From contig CADBQY010000013.1 in the NCBI GenBank assembly GCA_902796885.1, positions 1 through 50,512 of the forward strand: 50,512 nt of DNA. Direction: 5' to 3'. Positions 34,355 through 43,291 of this stretch are shown here, one piece after another. Under the pieces are notes generated by a model, which saw only the letters and a program-made list of their open reading frames with translations, was not told the DNA's origin and made no database searches. A program made the translations under genes and the position numbers. Every line of letters begins with the position of its first letter. The stretch's first letter is position 1. This DNA comes from an uncultured Planctomycetota bacterium (GTDB taxonomy: Bacteria; Planctomycetota; Planctomycetia; Pirellulales; Thermoguttaceae).

Positions 34355-36154
34355 TTATTGGAACGGGTCTTCCTCGCCGGCGTCGTCCCATTGGGCGTCG
34401 TCGGCGGTACTGCCGGCGGCTTTGTCGTTTTCGTCGTCGAACGTGTCGTCGTAGGCGTCGTTGTTGGAATCTTCTTCTCCCGCGTCTTCGCCGGCGGGGG
34501 GCTCTTCAACGGCCTTCTCTTTGGCGTCGCGATTCCGGTTTCCGAAGATTTCGTCGTCTTCCCCTTCCTCCTCGTCGCCGAAAATCGACTCGTCGCTCGG
34601 CTCGTCCGATTTTTCTTCGGCTTTCTTCCCGTCCTGCGGATCGGAATACGCCTCGTCGATCCGCTTTTGGAACTCCTCGGCGATGTCGAACGACGATTTT
34701 TGGTAGCGGAGCGGCTCGTCCAGCTGGCTTTCGTGCAGACACTGAACCAGGCCGTCCTGACCGACCAGGAGGATCCGGTCGCTTTCGATATTGAAGACGG
34801 CCCCCATTCCGGTCGAAAGCGGAATGGTGTGGATCGTCTGGCCGTTATCGCGGTTGATCACCAGGAGATTCCCGAGCATATCGAGCGCGTAGAGACGGCT
34901 GGGAGTCGCCGAGACGAACTGTTTGATGTCGCGGATCGACCAGAGCGCCTTTCCGTTTTTCAGGTTCAAGCAGAAGAAGTGACCGGTGTAGGTCGGAATG
35001 AAACACTGATCTCCCGCCACGCCGATCGGATCGATCACCGCCATTCCGACCGGGAAAGTCCACTCGGCGGTTCCCAGTTCGTCGTTGACGGCGAAGACGT
35101 AACCGCTGCGCGCCCCCATCAGAATCAGCCCGCCCCGCGCCTCGCCGCCGCGCGCGGCGTTGACGTCGGTGGTGTCTTTCTGAACGAACGTCGGGCGGGC
35201 GTTGATGTCGTTACCGAAATCGAGGTCGATTTCTTTGTAATGGTTCAGGTCGATATACATCGACTGGGGCGCCAGCGAGATGCTGTAAAGAAGTTTGAGC
35301 GCGTTTTGCGATTTTTTCATGTCCAGCCCGCCGATCATCAGCGAACCGCCGGTGGTAACCCACGAGAAGAAGTCCCGGTCGGCGTTCTGGGTGCAGAGGA
35401 ACGGCTGAACGAGGGGTTCGCCGAGGGCGGGACAGACCTGGACGTCTTTGTCGTCGAAGGGGACGAGGCCTTTCTTTTCGACCCGTTTGTCGGCGGCGAT
35501 CAGTTCGATCGCCTTGCGGATCTTTTGCGCCCGCTCCTGGAGCGTCGCGGCGTCTTGCCCCCCTTCGTTTTCGGCCGCTTCCACGGCGGCGTCCAGCGGG
35601 TCTTTGTAAATGTCGTAGCGGCGCAGCGGATAGGCGAAAATCTTGCCGGTCAGGATCGGCACGTAGATGTAGCGTTCGCTCACCTGGGGCCCTCCGCCGG
35701 CCGGACCGGAGATTTCAAACTCCAGCAGCTTCTTGCCGTCGAACCGGTCGAAGACGTGTATCGTCGAGCCGTGCAGTACGACCGCCGCGAAACTGTTGGC
35801 CGCGGGGGGGAGGGAGTAGAAGCGTTCCGAACCGACGCGGCGGCTCCAAAGGGTGTTTCCCGTTTTGACGTCGATGACGTGGATCCAGCCGTTGTCGGAG
35901 GTGATGAAGAGAGTGTCGTCGAGGAGGGAAATCTGGGTGATCCGGTCGTGACTGGGGTTCATCGCGACCTGGTTGAACCAGGGACGGGTCAGTCCCGCCG
36001 CGGTCGCTTCGGTCTCGGAGATGAGACGCGAAGGAACCGCTCCGGCCCCCCGGACCGCCGCCGGGAGAGCCAGGGCGAGGAGAACAGAGGCCAACGCCGG
36101 AAAGACCGCCGCGTAAAAGCCTCTGGCGCGCTGTCGCCGATCGTGCAAACTCAT
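34355..36154 (-). CDS. Secreted PQQ-like beta-propeller protein with acidic tail
   Basis: 599 residues from ATG 36154 (MSLHDRRQRA). Signal peptide (about residues 12-38), then a beta-propeller of PQQ-like repeats, e.g. WIHVIDVKTGNTLWSRRVGS, FFCLNLKNGKALWSIRDIKQ and LLVINRDNGQTIHTIPLS. A helical, charged insertion (about 195-235) interrupts it. The last 100 or so residues are extremely acidic (Glu/Asp with Ala, Asn). No PQQ-binding or dehydrogenase residues are evident; such propellers usually serve as scaffolds in the envelope. It lies 29 bases after the aldolase-like gene and probably shares its transcript. Confidence 0.82.
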   Translation of the reverse strand: MSLHDRRQRARGFYAAVFPALASVLLALALPAAVRGAGAVPSRLISETEATAAGLTRPWFNQVAMNPSHDRITQISLLDDTLFITSDNGWIHVIDVKTGNTLWSRRVGSERFYSLPPAANSFAAVVLHGSTIHVFDRFDGKKLLEFEISGPAGGGPQVSERYIYVPILTGKIFAYPLRRYDIYKDPLDAAVEAAENEGGQDAATLQERAQKIRKAIELIAADKRVEKKGLVPFDDKDVQVCPALGEPLVQPFLCTQNADRDFFSWVTTGGSLMIGGLDMKKSQNALKLLYSISLAPQSMYIDLNHYKEIDLDFGNDINARPTFVQKDTTDVNAARGGEARGGLILMGARSGYVFAVNDELGTAEWTFPVGMAVIDPIGVAGDQCFIPTYTGHFFCLNLKNGKALWSIRDIKQFVSATPSRLYALDMLGNLLVINRDNGQTIHTIPLSTGMGAVFNIESDRILLVGQDGLVQCLHESQLDEPLRYQKSSFDIAEEFQKRIDEAYSDPQDGKKAEEKSDEPSDESIFGDEEEGEDDEIFGNRNRDAKEKAVEEPPAGEDAGEEDSNNDAYDDTFDDENDKAAGSTADDAQWDDAGEEDPFQ

Positions 36155-36183
36155 TTCCCTAGCCTTTTGTCGCTTTCTTTGAA

Positions 36184-37368
36184 TTAATATGACTGCCGAA
36201 TCCGTTTGAGGTTCCACTCGAGCTTTTCGGCGGGAGTCATTTTACTGAAATCGGGGTTTGCGTAGCCGGTTTTTTTCTCGGAGACGCCGGCCGGCGAAGA
36301 AGGCTTGACCACGGCCGATTTGCCCTGCGGCTTGGCGTTGTAGCTGTCGCTGGTCGCCATCGACTTCATGTCGTCTTCGAGGGAACGCTGCGGGCGGATG
36401 TTGAGCTTTTGCAGGTCGCCGTGATACGCCTTGACCGCCTCCTCCGGACCGATCTGTCCGTCGGCGATCGCGCGCAGGTAGGTGATAAAGGTGAGCTGGT
36501 GTTCGGCGTTGTTGATCTTTCGCCCGTAGAGCGCGACGCGCGCCCCGTACTTTTTGGCGTCGTGAAGCATCTTAAACGCGTCGTACGTCGTCCCCGCCGA
36601 GCCACCCAGAATGCCGACGACCAGTTCGCTGTCGTAGCGGACAAGTTCTTCCATCGCCTTCGGCCCGTAATAGGGGATCTTGAGGAAGATCGGACGTCCC
36701 GCGCCGGTCACCCCCGCCAGGGCGCGGACGATGTGATTGTTGACGAACGTGGGGATATCTTCGGGACAGTTCGGTTCGCAGGCGTTCGGGCTGAAAACTT
36801 CGAGGAAATGGCGAAAACCTTTCTTTTCGGCTTCGAGACGGAATTCGTTGTAAGCCAGGAGCGATCTGAAATCGGCGTCGAGATTGTTGTTGAACGTGAT
36901 CGAATAGAGACCCAGGTCGGCGCCCCGGCCGGCGGCGCGCTCTTCGGGGGTGCATTCGGCTTTTCCGCAGAGGGCGTGGTCGATCGTCGCGGTGCGGAAG
37001 GGACGGGAAGGAAGGGAACCGTAGACCGCGCCGGTTCCGGCCAGCCAGATGTCGGTCGCGTCGTTGGCGCGGATCGCCGGTGTGATCGGCGAGTTGACGA
37101 AAAGCCCCTCGCGCAGGGCGAGGACTTCGTTCGTCGAGGCGCTCATGAGCATGATGTCGATCAGCCCCTGGGCGATGATCTCGCGGCACTGCTGGCGGAG
37201 CTGGTCGAGCGTCTTGAATTTCGCTTCGCCGGCATACTGTTCGGGGCTTTTACCCGGCGCGGCCAGTCCGTACGCCATGTCGGGGTCTTTGGCGTCGGCG
37301 AGGATAAAGTCGTTGCAGCTTCGGTCCTTCAGTATCCGCGCCAATTTAACATCAAGAGTCTTTTGCAT
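36184..37368 (-). CDS. Putative class I aldolase-like TIM-barrel protein
   Basis: 394 residues, cytoplasmic. The sequence suggests a TIM barrel of the DeoC/FbaB/LacD type. A strand with lysine in a Schiff-base-like context (RPIFLKIPYYGPKAMEEL, about 225-245) is followed by a phosphate-binding-like turn (VVGILGGSAGTTYDAFKMLH). Strands with IIAQGLIDIMLMSAS and FRHFLEVFSPNACEPN precede it. The last 75 residues are basic and disordered-looking, with a terminal KLEWNLKRIRQSY. The substrate cannot be deduced. A TATACT promoter is seen upstream on the minus strand. The PQQ-like gene follows. I regard the family-level call as moderate. Confidence 0.62.
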   Translation of the reverse strand: MQKTLDVKLARILKDRSCNDFILADAKDPDMAYGLAAPGKSPEQYAGEAKFKTLDQLRQQCREIIAQGLIDIMLMSASTNEVLALREGLFVNSPITPAIRANDATDIWLAGTGAVYGSLPSRPFRTATIDHALCGKAECTPEERAAGRGADLGLYSITFNNNLDADFRSLLAYNEFRLEAEKKGFRHFLEVFSPNACEPNCPEDIPTFVNNHIVRALAGVTGAGRPIFLKIPYYGPKAMEELVRYDSELVVGILGGSAGTTYDAFKMLHDAKKYGARVALYGRKINNAEHQLTFITYLRAIADGQIGPEEAVKAYHGDLQKLNIRPQRSLEDDMKSMATSDSYNAKPQGKSAVVKPSSPAGVSEKKTGYANPDFSKMTPAEKLEWNLKRIRQSY

Positions 37369-37728
37369 CGGTTCGATTTGTTTCGGTTGGTGGAAGTTTG
37401 TCGGGAGATCCGGTTCGTCTCGAGACCCGCTTTCGTCGCCGCGGAAAACGTGGAGCTTGTTCCGTCGGCGGGGAGCGCCTTCGGGGCGGAATACCCCGTT
37501 TCATTATCGCGCCGGGCGCCGAGCGCCTTGAAATATTCTTCGCAGAGTCTCTTATCTGTTATAGTATACCCTTTTTAACTGAAACGTCTAGGTTTTTCCA
37601 TTTTGAAACGAACGGTTTCCCGCGGTCCGCTCCTCCGAAAGGGGGGATTTCGGACTGGAATATTTTCATATAATGGGGTAAAATGAACGCGGGAGGGCGT
37701 ATAATTTCTATTCGCCCCTTTAATATCT
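37369..37728. promoter_or_regulatory. Divergent intergenic region (aldolase-like / dxr)
   Basis: 360 bases without a gene. Minus strand: TAGACG (37585-37590), 16 bases, TATACT (37563-37568), a probable promoter of the aldolase-like gene. Plus strand: two TATAAT boxes at 37669-37674 and 37700-37705 upstream of dxr, neither with a clear -35. No hairpin or RNA gene was recognised. Confidence 0.5.
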
Positions 37729-38976
37729 ATGCAGAACCAAATTATCCGGGAAGAAGTGAGAGCCTCACAGCAGACCGCGCCGCGCCGCGTCGCGGTCCTC
37801 GGCGCGACGGGGAGTATCGGACAAAGCGCGCTGGACGTGATCGCCGCCTCGGACGGCCGACTGACCGCCGCCGTCTTGACCGCTCATCGGCAGACGGCGA
37901 AGCTTGCCGAACTGGCGCGGCGGTTCCGTCCCGAAATTGTCGTGGTGACCGACCCGCAGGCCGACCGCGCTCCGTTGGCCGAGACGGAACGGACGACTCG
38001 GGTTCTCTACGGCCCGGACGGACTCGATCTCGCGGTTTCGGCTCCCGAAGTCGACGTGGTTCTGGCGGCGATCGTCGGCGGGGCGGGGCTGCGCGGTTCG
38101 TGGCGCGCCCTGGAAGCCGGAAAGACGCTCGCCCTGGCCAACAAAGAATCGCTGGTTTTGGCCGGTTCGCTCCTTTTTGACCTGGCGCGGAAGACCGGCG
38201 GACGGATTCTGCCGGTCGACAGCGAACATAGCGCGATCTGGCAGGCGTTGGCTTCGTGCCGGCCGGCCGCGACCCCGTACGGCGCGTCCGATTCCGGCAC
38301 GTCGGGGGGGAAAGACCTGGTTCGCCGCCTGATCCTGACCGCCAGCGGCGGCCCGTTCCGAAACAAACCGCTCGACGAGTTGGAGCGCGTCACCGTCGCC
38401 GAGGCGCTGGCCCACCCCACCTGGAAGATGGGGAAGAAAATCACGATCGATTCGGCGACGATGATGAACAAAGCGTTCGAAATCATCGAGGCGCGCTGGC
38501 TTTTCGACCTTCCCGCCGAAAAGATCGACGTGATGATTCATCCGCAGTCGATCATACACTCGATGGTCGAATTCGTCGACGGGGCGGTGATCGCTCAGAT
38601 GGGGACGCCCGATATGCGCCTGCCGATCCAGCTGGCCCTTTGCGGAATGGAGCGCCGTCCCGGTCCCGCCGCGCCGCTCGACTGGAACGCGGCGCGCACC
38701 CTGGAGTTGCTCCCCCCCGACGAAGAACGTTTTCCGGCGATCCCGCTCGGACGGCGGGTCGCCCGCGACGGCGGTTCGGCCGGCGCGGTGGTCAACGCCG
38801 CCAACGAGGTCGCCGTTGCCGCCTTTCTGGCGGGGAAAATCCCGTTTCACAAAATCACCGGGATCTGTCAATCGGTCCTGGAACATCATCAATTCGAAAA
38901 GGAACCGAGTCTCGAACGTCTTTTTGAACTTGACCGCCGGGCTCGGATGGAGACACAGACATGGATTTCGGACTGA
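37729..38976 (+). CDS. dxr: 1-deoxy-D-xylulose 5-phosphate reductoisomerase
   Basis: Second enzyme of the MEP isoprenoid pathway, 415 residues. The NADPH site GATGSIG is at residues 25-31. ALANKESLVLAG, the metal/substrate motif ILPVDSEHSAIWQAL, and HPTWKMGKKITIDSATMMNK are all intact, so the enzyme should be active. The loop before LILTASGGPF carries a short extra stretch (PYGASDSGTSGGKD). Its 3' end overlaps the site-2 protease gene by 16 bases, so the two are translationally coupled, a conserved dxr-rseP pairing. Confidence 0.96.
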   Translation: MQNQIIREEVRASQQTAPRRVAVLGATGSIGQSALDVIAASDGRLTAAVLTAHRQTAKLAELARRFRPEIVVVTDPQADRAPLAETERTTRVLYGPDGLDLAVSAPEVDVVLAAIVGGAGLRGSWRALEAGKTLALANKESLVLAGSLLFDLARKTGGRILPVDSEHSAIWQALASCRPAATPYGASDSGTSGGKDLVRRLILTASGGPFRNKPLDELERVTVAEALAHPTWKMGKKITIDSATMMNKAFEIIEARWLFDLPAEKIDVMIHPQSIIHSMVEFVDGAVIAQMGTPDMRLPIQLALCGMERRPGPAAPLDWNAARTLELLPPDEERFPAIPLGRRVARDGGSAGAVVNAANEVAVAAFLAGKIPFHKITGICQSVLEHHQFEKEPSLERLFELDRRARMETQTWISD

Positions 38977-41186
38977 CCCTCTGGGCCGCCGCGGGCGACT
39001 CGGGTTTGCATCATACGCTTTTAGTGATCTGGCGGATCTTTTTGGTTCTGATCGGGGTGAACGCGCTGATCATCGTGCACGAGTTCGGTCATTTCATCGT
39101 CGCGCGAATGTGCGGAGTCCGGTGCGAGAAGTTCTACATCTGGTTCGACGCGTATAACTTCCGCTTCTTCCGGTTCAAGATCGGCCAGACCGAATACGGT
39201 CTCGGGTGGGTTCCGCTGGGCGGGTATGTCAAGATGCTCGGACAGGAGGACAACCCGAGCGGAATCAAGAACGAGATTGAGCGCGCCAAACTCGAGGCCG
39301 AGTCGGCCGAGGGGGACGCCGCCGACAAGGCGCGCGAGCGTCTGGCCGAACAAGAGCGGTATCAAAAAGAGATTTACGCTCCCGACAGTTACCTGTCGAA
39401 GAACGTCTTTCAGCGCATGGCGATCATTTCGGCGGGCGTGATCATGAACATCATCTTCGCGGTCCTTTGCGCCGCGTGGGCCTATTCGATCGGATTCCCC
39501 GAGCCGACCAGCCGGATCGGGCAGGTTTTTCCCGATTCCCCGGCCTGGAAAACGGGTCTTCTGCCGGGCGATCTGATCACCGCCATCGACGGCAAACCGT
39601 GCCGTCTCTTTTCGGATATCCGTCTGGCGATGCTCGACCGGAAAGAGGTGAGCCTCACCGTCGAACGGAGCCTGAGCGGGACGCCCGAGACGATCGAGAA
39701 GCGAATCACGCCGACGATGTCGAAAAACCAGCTGACGCCGACGATCGGCGTCTATCCTTCCCCTTCGCTTCGGGTCGCCGAAGGGACGGCGGCGGATATT
39801 CTCGATCCCGCCGATCGGGAAAGGATGACGGAACTGGCCGAAAAAGTTCCCGCCGGTTCGCGCATTTCGGCGATCGGCGGCGAGCCGGTCGACACCCCCG
39901 CCGACTACCAGCGCCTGGCGCGTAAAAATGTCGCCGTGCCCGCCGTTTTCGAGTTCACCCTTCCCGAAGGAAAATCGGGACAAGAGGGCGAAAAGGTGAC
40001 GGTCGAGGTTCCTCCCAGACCGTTCGCCGAAACGGGAATCCGTTTCGCCATGGGGGGGATCACCTCCGTTGCCGACGGTTCTCCCGCCGCGTCCGCCGGG
40101 CTGCGCTGCGCCAATCTGGATGAAACGGGAACGCTTGTCGAAAACGGCGACGTGATCGTCGCGGTCAACAACGAGCCGGTTCTTGACCCGACTCTCTTCC
40201 CCTATCAGATTCACCGTCTGGCGGTGAAATCGGGGGGAAACGCCGATATCGTCCTGACCGTTCGGCGGGACGGGGCCGAAATCGACGTTCCGATGACGAT
40301 TGCCGCCTCGGACGGCTATACCGATCTGATTTCGTTTAACGGCCGGATGGCGTCCGAGGAACTCGGCGTTTCGTACCTGGTCCGTCCCTTTGTGACCGGA
40401 ACCGACTCGTCGGTTCGGTTCGACGCGGCGGTCAATCCGATCGGGCTGCGGATCGCCTCGATCGAAGTCGGTCTTTCCGAACCGGAAGAGGGCGATCCCG
40501 CCCGTCCGGCCTACGAGGCGCTTCTGAAGCTCGGCAAACCGATCCCCTCGGGCGGGTTCCTCTACGAAGTCTCCGAAAAACCCGGAGAGGCCCACAAGCG
40601 GATCTTTGACTTCTTTACCGACTATGTCAACTACCTGCCGACCGGTACCCCGCTGGCGATTCACTTAGGGATCGGTTCCGAGCCGAAGACGACTCTCGAA
40701 ACGACGGTGACCCGGCCGGGGAACGCCTATCTGGTCGACCGCGTTCTGAACCTTGAACTGAGCGAGACGCGCGTCGCCCGAGCCGAGACGCTGGGCGCGG
40801 CGCTTGCCGGCGGGTGGGCGAAGACGGTCGACTCGATGGGGGCGATCTATCGTCAGCTGATCAATATCGGCCGGAACGTCTCGGCCAAGGCGTTCGGCGG
40901 TCCGGTGATGATCGTCGATATCGCCTACAAGGCGACCGGCACGCACGACGGGACGTTTCTCCTCTTCCTCTGCCTGATCAGCGCCAACCTGGCGGTCGTC
41001 AATATTCTGCCGATTCCGGTGCTGGACGGCGGTCACCTCCTCTTTTTGTTCTACGAGTTGATCTTCCGCAAACGGCCGAACGAGTCGGTGCAGGTCACGC
41101 TCAGTTACATCGGGCTCTTTATCATTCTGGGACTGATGGTCTGGGTGATTTTCCTCGACATCGCCCGCGTGATCGGCTGGATGTAA
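38961..41186 (+). CDS. rseP: RseP-type site-2 intramembrane metalloprotease
   Basis: 741-residue zinc protease that cleaves anti-sigma factors or signal peptides inside the membrane. The catalytic HEFGH is at residues 40-44 in the first helices. The membrane-reentrant PLGGYVKMLGQEDNP follows, and the second metal motif NILPIPVLDGGHLL lies near residue 680. Between them are at least two PDZ-like domains (about 180-260 and 355-450) and a long extracytoplasmic region, making the protein about 300 residues larger than E. coli RseP. It overlaps dxr by 16 bases. The catalytic residues are complete. The target is unknown. Confidence 0.94.
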   Translation: MDFGLTLWAAAGDSGLHHTLLVIWRIFLVLIGVNALIIVHEFGHFIVARMCGVRCEKFYIWFDAYNFRFFRFKIGQTEYGLGWVPLGGYVKMLGQEDNPSGIKNEIERAKLEAESAEGDAADKARERLAEQERYQKEIYAPDSYLSKNVFQRMAIISAGVIMNIIFAVLCAAWAYSIGFPEPTSRIGQVFPDSPAWKTGLLPGDLITAIDGKPCRLFSDIRLAMLDRKEVSLTVERSLSGTPETIEKRITPTMSKNQLTPTIGVYPSPSLRVAEGTAADILDPADRERMTELAEKVPAGSRISAIGGEPVDTPADYQRLARKNVAVPAVFEFTLPEGKSGQEGEKVTVEVPPRPFAETGIRFAMGGITSVADGSPAASAGLRCANLDETGTLVENGDVIVAVNNEPVLDPTLFPYQIHRLAVKSGGNADIVLTVRRDGAEIDVPMTIAASDGYTDLISFNGRMASEELGVSYLVRPFVTGTDSSVRFDAAVNPIGLRIASIEVGLSEPEEGDPARPAYEALLKLGKPIPSGGFLYEVSEKPGEAHKRIFDFFTDYVNYLPTGTPLAIHLGIGSEPKTTLETTVTRPGNAYLVDRVLNLELSETRVARAETLGAALAGGWAKTVDSMGAIYRQLINIGRNVSAKAFGGPVMIVDIAYKATGTHDGTFLLFLCLISANLAVVNILPIPVLDGGHLLFLFYELIFRKRPNESVQVTLSYIGLFIILGLMVWVIFLDIARVIGWM

Positions 41187-41196
41187 GACGCAGGGA

Positions 41197-41236
41197 CAAT
41201 CGGGCGGTCGCCGCGAAAGGAGAACCCGCCCGATTG
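41197..41236 (+). other. 11-bp inverted repeat downstream of rseP
   Basis: CAATCGGGCGG (41197-41207) pairs with CCGCCCGATTG (41226-41236) around an 18-base loop, starting 10 bases after the rseP stop. It has no adjacent T-tract; TTTTT comes 15 bases later. It could be a transcript-end or mRNA-stability hairpin. Confidence 0.55.
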
Positions 41237-41342
41237 AAAATACGAGCCGTTTTTGGTAGACTTTTGCTGTTCGAGGGAGTATCCGCCGCGGGACGGATTT
41301 CCCATGCCGCGTCGTTTTGTTTTTCGTTTAAAGGACAGGCAA

Positions 41343-42491
41343 ATGTTTTTTCGGCGTTTCGTCGCTTTCCTCTTGCTCTTTGCCATTTCGCAGATACCTC
41401 TGGCGGTCGCCTTCACGATCCGCGAGTGGGAGACGATCTCGGTGATTGTGTCGGCCGGTTCCGAGCGGGAAGGCGAACCGCGCGCCGCGCCGAAGGCGAA
41501 ACATCGTCGGATCGCGCCCGGAAAGAGAGCCGGAGACCTGAAAAAACTCCGGTACGGCGGTCTGGTCTACAGGTTCCGTTGGTGTCCGCCCGGAGAATTT
41601 ACGATGGGGAGTCCCGAGTCGGAAAGGGGACGGCGGAACGACGAGGCCGCGCACAGGGTCCGGCTGACGCGCGGGTTTTGGATCCTCGAGTCGGAAGTGA
41701 CCCAGGCGATGTGGAAGAGCGTGATGGAGCCGGGGAACTACGCCGGCGACAGGAAAACGGCCAAGAATATCTTCAAATCTTATCGGGTCTATCCGATGGG
41801 GTACGTCGGTCTGAGCGAGGCGCGTTCGTTCTGCGAGTTCTTGAGCAAAGAGATGGGGTGTCTTTTTCTTCTGCCGACCGAGGCGCAGTGGGAATACGCT
41901 TGCCGCGCCGGGACCATCGGGCCGTTCGCCGGGACGGGGAATCTCGCCGATCTAGGTTGGTCGATTGAACAGACCGACAAAAAAGACGAGGCGAATCCGG
42001 CCGGAGCGCACAGGGTGAAGACCAAAAAGCCGAACGCCTGGGGGATCTTCGATATGCACGGGAACCTGAGCGAATGGGTCGGCGGTCGTTACGGCCCGTA
42101 CGACGGTCGTCCGCAGACGGATCCTCTCGGTCCGCGTGAGGGGGAAAACGGCGTCACCCGGGGAGGGAGCGTCCGGGACAATTCGAGCGAGTGCCGTTCG
42201 GCGAGCCGCGCGGCTCGGCCGCCGCTCTTCCATGACGATTCGCTCGGCTTTCGGATTCTGTTGATTCCCGATCCGGAGCCTGGCGAGTCGCCCGTCCTTT
42301 CCGAGCCGGTCGAAGAAAACGCGTCCGAACCGCCGAAGGGGGAAACGCCCGAACCGAAACCCGCCGATTCGCCCGATACCGCCGCGCCGGAAGAGAACGC
42401 CTTGCCGGACGGAGGGGAAGCGGACGATTTGTTTCTCGATCCGGAGTTGGAAGCTTCCGAAACTTACGGAATCGAGCGGGCCGAACGGTAG
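41343..42491 (+). CDS. SUMF1 (formylglycine-generating enzyme-like) secreted protein
   Basis: 382 residues from ATG 41343 (MFFRRFVAFL), with AAAGGA eight bases upstream. Signal/membrane helix (about 3-24), then a SUMF1/FGE-sulfatase domain: FRWCPPGEFTMGSPESERGR, RGFWILESEVTQAMWKSVM, LPTEAQWEYACRAGT, GIFDMHGNLSEWVGGRYGPY and GGSVRDNSSECRSASR. Only one cysteine remains in the region where FGE has its copper-binding pair, so true formylglycine activity is unlikely. A Pro/Glu-rich tail (about 305-382) follows. SUMF1 proteins of this type are common and mostly uncharacterised in planctomycetes. A terminator follows. Confidence 0.85.
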   Translation: MFFRRFVAFLLLFAISQIPLAVAFTIREWETISVIVSAGSEREGEPRAAPKAKHRRIAPGKRAGDLKKLRYGGLVYRFRWCPPGEFTMGSPESERGRRNDEAAHRVRLTRGFWILESEVTQAMWKSVMEPGNYAGDRKTAKNIFKSYRVYPMGYVGLSEARSFCEFLSKEMGCLFLLPTEAQWEYACRAGTIGPFAGTGNLADLGWSIEQTDKKDEANPAGAHRVKTKKPNAWGIFDMHGNLSEWVGGRYGPYDGRPQTDPLGPREGENGVTRGGSVRDNSSECRSASRAARPPLFHDDSLGFRILLIPDPEPGESPVLSEPVEENASEPPKGETPEPKPADSPDTAAPEENALPDGGEADDLFLDPELEASETYGIERAER

Positions 42492-42516
42492 CGGCGTTCT
42501 CTCTTTTGAGCCTTTT

Positions 42517-42556
42517 CGCGCCGCGCGGGCGTTTCGTCACGCGCGGCGTGTTTTGA
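42517..42556 (+). terminator. Terminator after the SUMF1 gene
   Basis: An 11-bp stem with one wobble (CGCGCCGCGCG 42517-42527 with CGCGCGGCGTG 42540-42550), then TTTTGATT. A second A/T-rich hairpin (CGAAAAAA/TTTTTTCG, 42591-42615) follows. Confidence 0.75.
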
Positions 42557-42746
42557 TTCACGACGGCGTTTTCGGCCCGCTCTCTTCCCGCGAAAAAATT
42601 TTTTCTCTTTTTTCGATTTTTTGAGGAACTTTTCCCTTTATTTCGTATTAAATAGTGCGGACGGTCGGGAAGGCGAAAGGTTGCCGGGCCGTTTCCGGAA
42701 CCGCCGGGAGCCGTCAACAGCACTTGGAAAACAAAGGGGTAAAACA

Positions 42747-43100
42747 ATGCGGAACATCTCACTTTGCCTTTTGACATTCGCCGCGCTTTGCCTCACCCAG
42801 TGGGCTTACGCGCAGCCGCCCGGCGGCGGCCGGGATCGCGGCCGGGCGCCGGTGATCCGCGGTCAGGCGGAACCGGCACCCCATCACGCGCCGAAGTTCG
42901 ATCCGCGCCGCGATTTCGACCGCGTGCCGCCGCGTTACGCGCCTCCTCCGCCGCACCATCGCCCGGCGCCGCATCACGCGCCTCCCCCGCCGCATTATCG
43001 TCCGGCGCGGCATCCGGCCCCGCCCCCGCCGCCGGAACCGTACGGCCGGTCGTTCCTGCAGGTCGTTCTTCCGTTCCTGTCGATCGGTCTGAGCCGATGA
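42747..43100 (+). CDS. Small secreted His/Pro-rich protein
   Basis: 117 residues from ATG 42747 (MRNISLCLLTFAALCLTQWA), with AAAGGGG upstream. A signal peptide ends after AYA (about residue 21). The mature part is low complexity: Gly/Arg-rich, then repeats of the type HHRPAPHHAPPPPHYRP (about 72-95), ending with a hydrophobic VVLPFLSIGLSR. The dense histidines could bind metal ions, but nothing proves it. Base usage fits the neighbours. The function is unknown; an extension upstream of this start is not needed. Confidence 0.72.
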   Translation: MRNISLCLLTFAALCLTQWAYAQPPGGGRDRGRAPVIRGQAEPAPHHAPKFDPRRDFDRVPPRYAPPPPHHRPAPHHAPPPPHYRPARHPAPPPPPEPYGRSFLQVVLPFLSIGLSR

Positions 43101-43208
43101 TTTTCGGGGGGAAACGTTCCTCCGAAACCGAATGATTCACACAAAAGATAAAGACAAGGGCTTACTCGGGTCCGCTCCCTTCTTAAACAACTCCGTTTCT
43201 CTCCGCGT

Positions 43209-43248
43209 AAAGGGCGCAGGTTCGTCTCTCCGGAACCCGCGCCCTTTT
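43209..43248. terminator. Bidirectional terminator between convergent genes
   Basis: AAAGGGCGC (43209-43217) and GGTTC (43219-43223) pair with GAACC (43233-43237) and GCGCCCTTT (43239-43247). The 14 pairs are broken by a single A-C mismatch. It lies between the His/Pro-rich protein (plus) and the MBL-fold gene (minus). Confidence 0.8.
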
Positions 43249-43291
43249 CGTTGGTGTTTGTAAACGTAAACGGCGACGCGGCGGCTTGTGT

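Noticed and set aside
34358..36187. A 609-residue plus-strand frame opposite the PQQ-like gene
   Set aside because: It mirrors the real gene exactly; the opposite strand has signal peptide, propeller repeats and terminator.
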